Assembly (NCBI GenBank): GCA_023846275.1
Contig: JAIUJO010000191.1
Location: 884,501 to 948,500 of the forward strand
From: Vanilla planifolia
Lineage: Eukaryota > Streptophyta > Magnoliopsida > Asparagales > Orchidaceae
Direction of reading: 5' to 3'
Length of the DNA stretch: 64,000 nt
Shown: piece after piece, positions 61,301 to 64,000 of the stretch
Layout of the letters: each line of letters begins with the position of its first letter
Position numbering within the stretch: the stretch's first letter is position 1
Notes under the pieces: generated by a model
What the model was told of the DNA's origin: nothing
Databases searched by the model: none
Seen by the model: only the letters and a program-made list of their open reading frames with translations
Translations under genes and position numbers: made by a program

Positions 61301-64000
61301 AGATATTTCTGAGATCTTGTGTAACATCATCTATCCTCTAGCTATTTATGAATGGAAATGTCTAAAACAAGTTAGAACTACAAAAAATATATTATATTTA
61401 TAGATATAAAACTATATATTTGATTGTATACATCTCATTAAGACAAGTCGAGTGATCTTTCTTTTTATTTTAACTAGACCAAATTTCTTATAACCATAAA
61501 GTATGAATATAAAAAAGCATAAATAATAAAACCTATTATGTTAATATTATCTAAATACATAATAAATTTAGAATAAAATAAATTGCAATAATATATTATA
61601 ACAAAAAACAAAGTGATGTAAAGGTCAATAAGAAAAGATTAGAGCTACATAATTATTTAACAAAGTCAATGAGAACAATTTAAAAAAATGGCATAAGTTG
61701 TATGACAGAAATATATTCAAAGAATCAAAGAAGATGTATAATATGATTATCAAATATTGTACAGATCAAAATGGCTTGTAAAGTATGCCAAGGCTTTGGC
61801 AAAAAAATTTAAAATTGTTAAAAATGAATATTTAATTTGATAATGCTCATTAAGACGAGTATAACAAGGTTCATTTGATCTCAATCAATCATCATTCGGA
61901 ATGACTTCAAATTCTAAAGTTTAAATGCTAATAAATTAATATTTTAATGCTAGGTATATATTAATATTTTTAAGGAGATAAACTAAACAAATGTGATATA
62001 AAAAAAATTATTTATAGGTCACATAAAAGGCATACAAAGTTCGTTAGTAATATAAGCAAATTAAAGTGAAAATTTTAAAGAAATAAGATAAATTGAATGA
62101 AAATGTTGTGTTTTCAAATACTTAGGAGATCAAGTAAAATATCATCAATCATTAAGTGAACTTTGAATCAAAATGTCATGTGAAACTTAATAAAACATTG
62201 AAAAAATATTTAAATATTAAAAATGAACATTTAATAGGATAAAAATGTTTTACATGAGTCCAAAGAGGTTTGTTTCACCTTTATTGTCTCTCGTCTCCAA
62301 TTATTGCATATTACAAAAATAAATAAGCACAAAAAATAATAATTTTTATAATGTTCAAAATATATATATATTAAATCTAAAATAAGATAAATCAAAAAAA
62401 TGTATAACAAAATTGTAGAAAAGCTTTGTACATGTCACACTAGATGTGACTTGAAGTTATCTAGTAATTTGTCAAAATAAAAACAAAAATATTAAAATGA
62501 TAAAAACAATTTGAGAAAATTACATTCCAAAATATAAAGGGGATTTAGTGTAATATCCTACATTATTAAATTATCTATGAATAAAAACAATTCATAAAGC
62601 ATTTTAAAACTAATGAAGGTAAAGTTTTTTCAAATAAAAAATAATTAAATTTTATAAAGGTCATTTAGACGTGTATATCAGCATTGTTTTCATCTCAATT
62701 GAATTTCACTTTAAATTTCTATGAATTGAAATGATAAACTGGAATAAATTTTAAGAAATTATTTTTTTAGCATTAAATAAATGTAGATAATTCATGAAAT
62801 GGAAAATTGATGAAAAAAATAATAAAAATTAAATGTCATATATATGTCACATGAGATAAGACAATGAGTCATATAGTAATAACACCAAATCAAAGCACAA
62901 TTTTTGAAAAAGTAGGTGAATTATATGTAAAAGTTGCATTCACAGATACTAAAGAGTTGAAGTATGATATTAAATTAGCTATAAATCTAATAATGTCATA
63001 AAACTTGCCAAAATGCTTCAAAATAAAAAATCAATAAAATAAAAAGTTTTATTTAATTAGATAAAACTTATTAATATGAGGCCAAAGATTATTTTTTGTC
63101 TCAATTAGTCGTTATTTTGATTTGTTGTGAATTATAAATCAATAAGTAATAACAAATTACTAATTTTACATCACATAAAATTATATCAAAGAAGAAATGA
63201 GATAAATTTAACAAATCTAACATATCTAATTCAAATCAATGTAATGGACTTATGAAATGATATTTCGAGTTAACTATACTTTAACCAAATAAAACCCAAA
63301 AAATTTTAAAAATGAGACAACTTGTATCAAAAAATTACATTTAAAGATATTACGAGGATCAAATGCATCATCCTTGATCAATAATTCAGATATGAAATAA
63401 AATGTCTTATAATGCTTTCAAAAAGCATAGAGAACAAAATATTAAAGAAAATGGAAATGAATTTGTTTTTAGATTTAGGTCCTGTAGTCGGGTCCAATAG
63501 TGTTCATTTAATATGAGTTTCACCATATTTAAAATTACTATAAGTTATGAAAATAAACGGACATAAACAATAATAAATTTTTATTGAGAATTAAATATAT
63601 ATATATATATATATGAAAGCATAAATGATATAATTTAAAGAAACATAATATAAAAAAGAAAAATTTATGTAAAGGTTACATAAGAGAAGATTTTTGAGTT
63701 ATATAGAGATATCAACAAGTCAAAGGAAAATATTACAAAAAAAATGATATAAATTGAATGTGAAAGTAACGCTGTGAAATACTAGGGAGGTCATGCACAA
63801 TAACCTTTATCATCAACAAAGATGTGAATAAAAATTTGTAATAATGCATGTAAAAGCTTTAAAAAAAATTAAAAAAATAAAAAAATTGAATATTTAACTA
63901 AATATGATTGCTTTGTTGAGTAAAGTGACGATCATTTTGTCTTAATTACCAGTCACATAGAATTACTATAAATTGTCAATGTAAATAAGATAAATTATAA
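58310..64000 (-). repeat. Type I repeat array, inverted orientation
   Basis: About 14 units of the same ~408-bp repeat as 1-6,500, reverse-complemented. The inverted landmark (gatagagctcattaagatg, then gtccaatgatgtttgtttca-like) recurs near 58,525, 58,850, 59,540, 59,952, 60,315, 60,710, 61,015, 61,428, 61,838, 62,238, 62,655, 63,060, 63,475 and 63,901, mostly 400-417 bp apart. A short (TA)n run is at 63,594-63,613. The array runs off the window end. Open frames at 59,053-59,250 and 60,865-61,050 are chance AT-rich frames. Confidence 0.85.

Overview
The window is a gene-poor, repeat-dense, strongly AT-rich stretch of nuclear plant DNA. A plant is indicated by a Ty1/copia element of Sirevirus type with an initiator-Met-tRNA primer site, plant-type L1 LINE relics (DUF4283-like ORF1, RNase H at the ORF2 C-terminus), and rRNA-gene relics that align with plant 45S rDNA. 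The species cannot be named. No intact host gene, tRNA or functional rRNA gene was found. The only long open reading frames belong to one young retrotransposon.

Layout. 1-6,500: about 16 tandem units of an AT-rich repeat of about 408 bp (type I). 6,560-7,760: about 4 units of a second repeat of about 300-350 bp (type II). 7,760-8,975: spacer. 8,976-19,595: a decayed but collinear 45S rDNA unit, 18S (split), ITS1, 5.8S, ITS2 and the first ~240 nt of 26S. Two antisense LINE relics (A, B) sit inside the 18S part, and a remnant of the same 18S site separates them. 19,596-20,180: type I repeat again. 20,185-23,480: about 11 type II units. 23,959-24,992: a second 18S relic, entered at the same 18S position by LINE relic C. 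30,850-46,000: two more antisense LINE relics (D, E), each with ORF1-like and ORF2-like parts about 2 kb apart.

46,625-58,230: an old plus-strand Sirevirus-like relic (primer site, gag, integrase, RT and RNase H remnants) split by a young minus-strand Sirevirus at 47,511-55,963. The young element has 1,783/1,785-bp LTRs differing at about 1.2% of sites by hand count, a 5-bp target duplication (agaag), PBS and PPT, an open gag, and a pol broken by frame changes. 58,310-64,000: type I repeats again, in inverted orientation relative to the left end.

The most notable structure is the rDNA relic: two divergent 45S-derived blocks, each with its 18S sequence interrupted at the same place (just upstream of the conserved AAAGGAATTGACGG core) by antisense LINE-derived DNA. 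Either a plant LINE repeatedly used an 18S target, or one invaded rDNA unit was duplicated and then decayed. Coordinates of decayed features are approximate; alignments were done by eye against remembered family consensus sequences.
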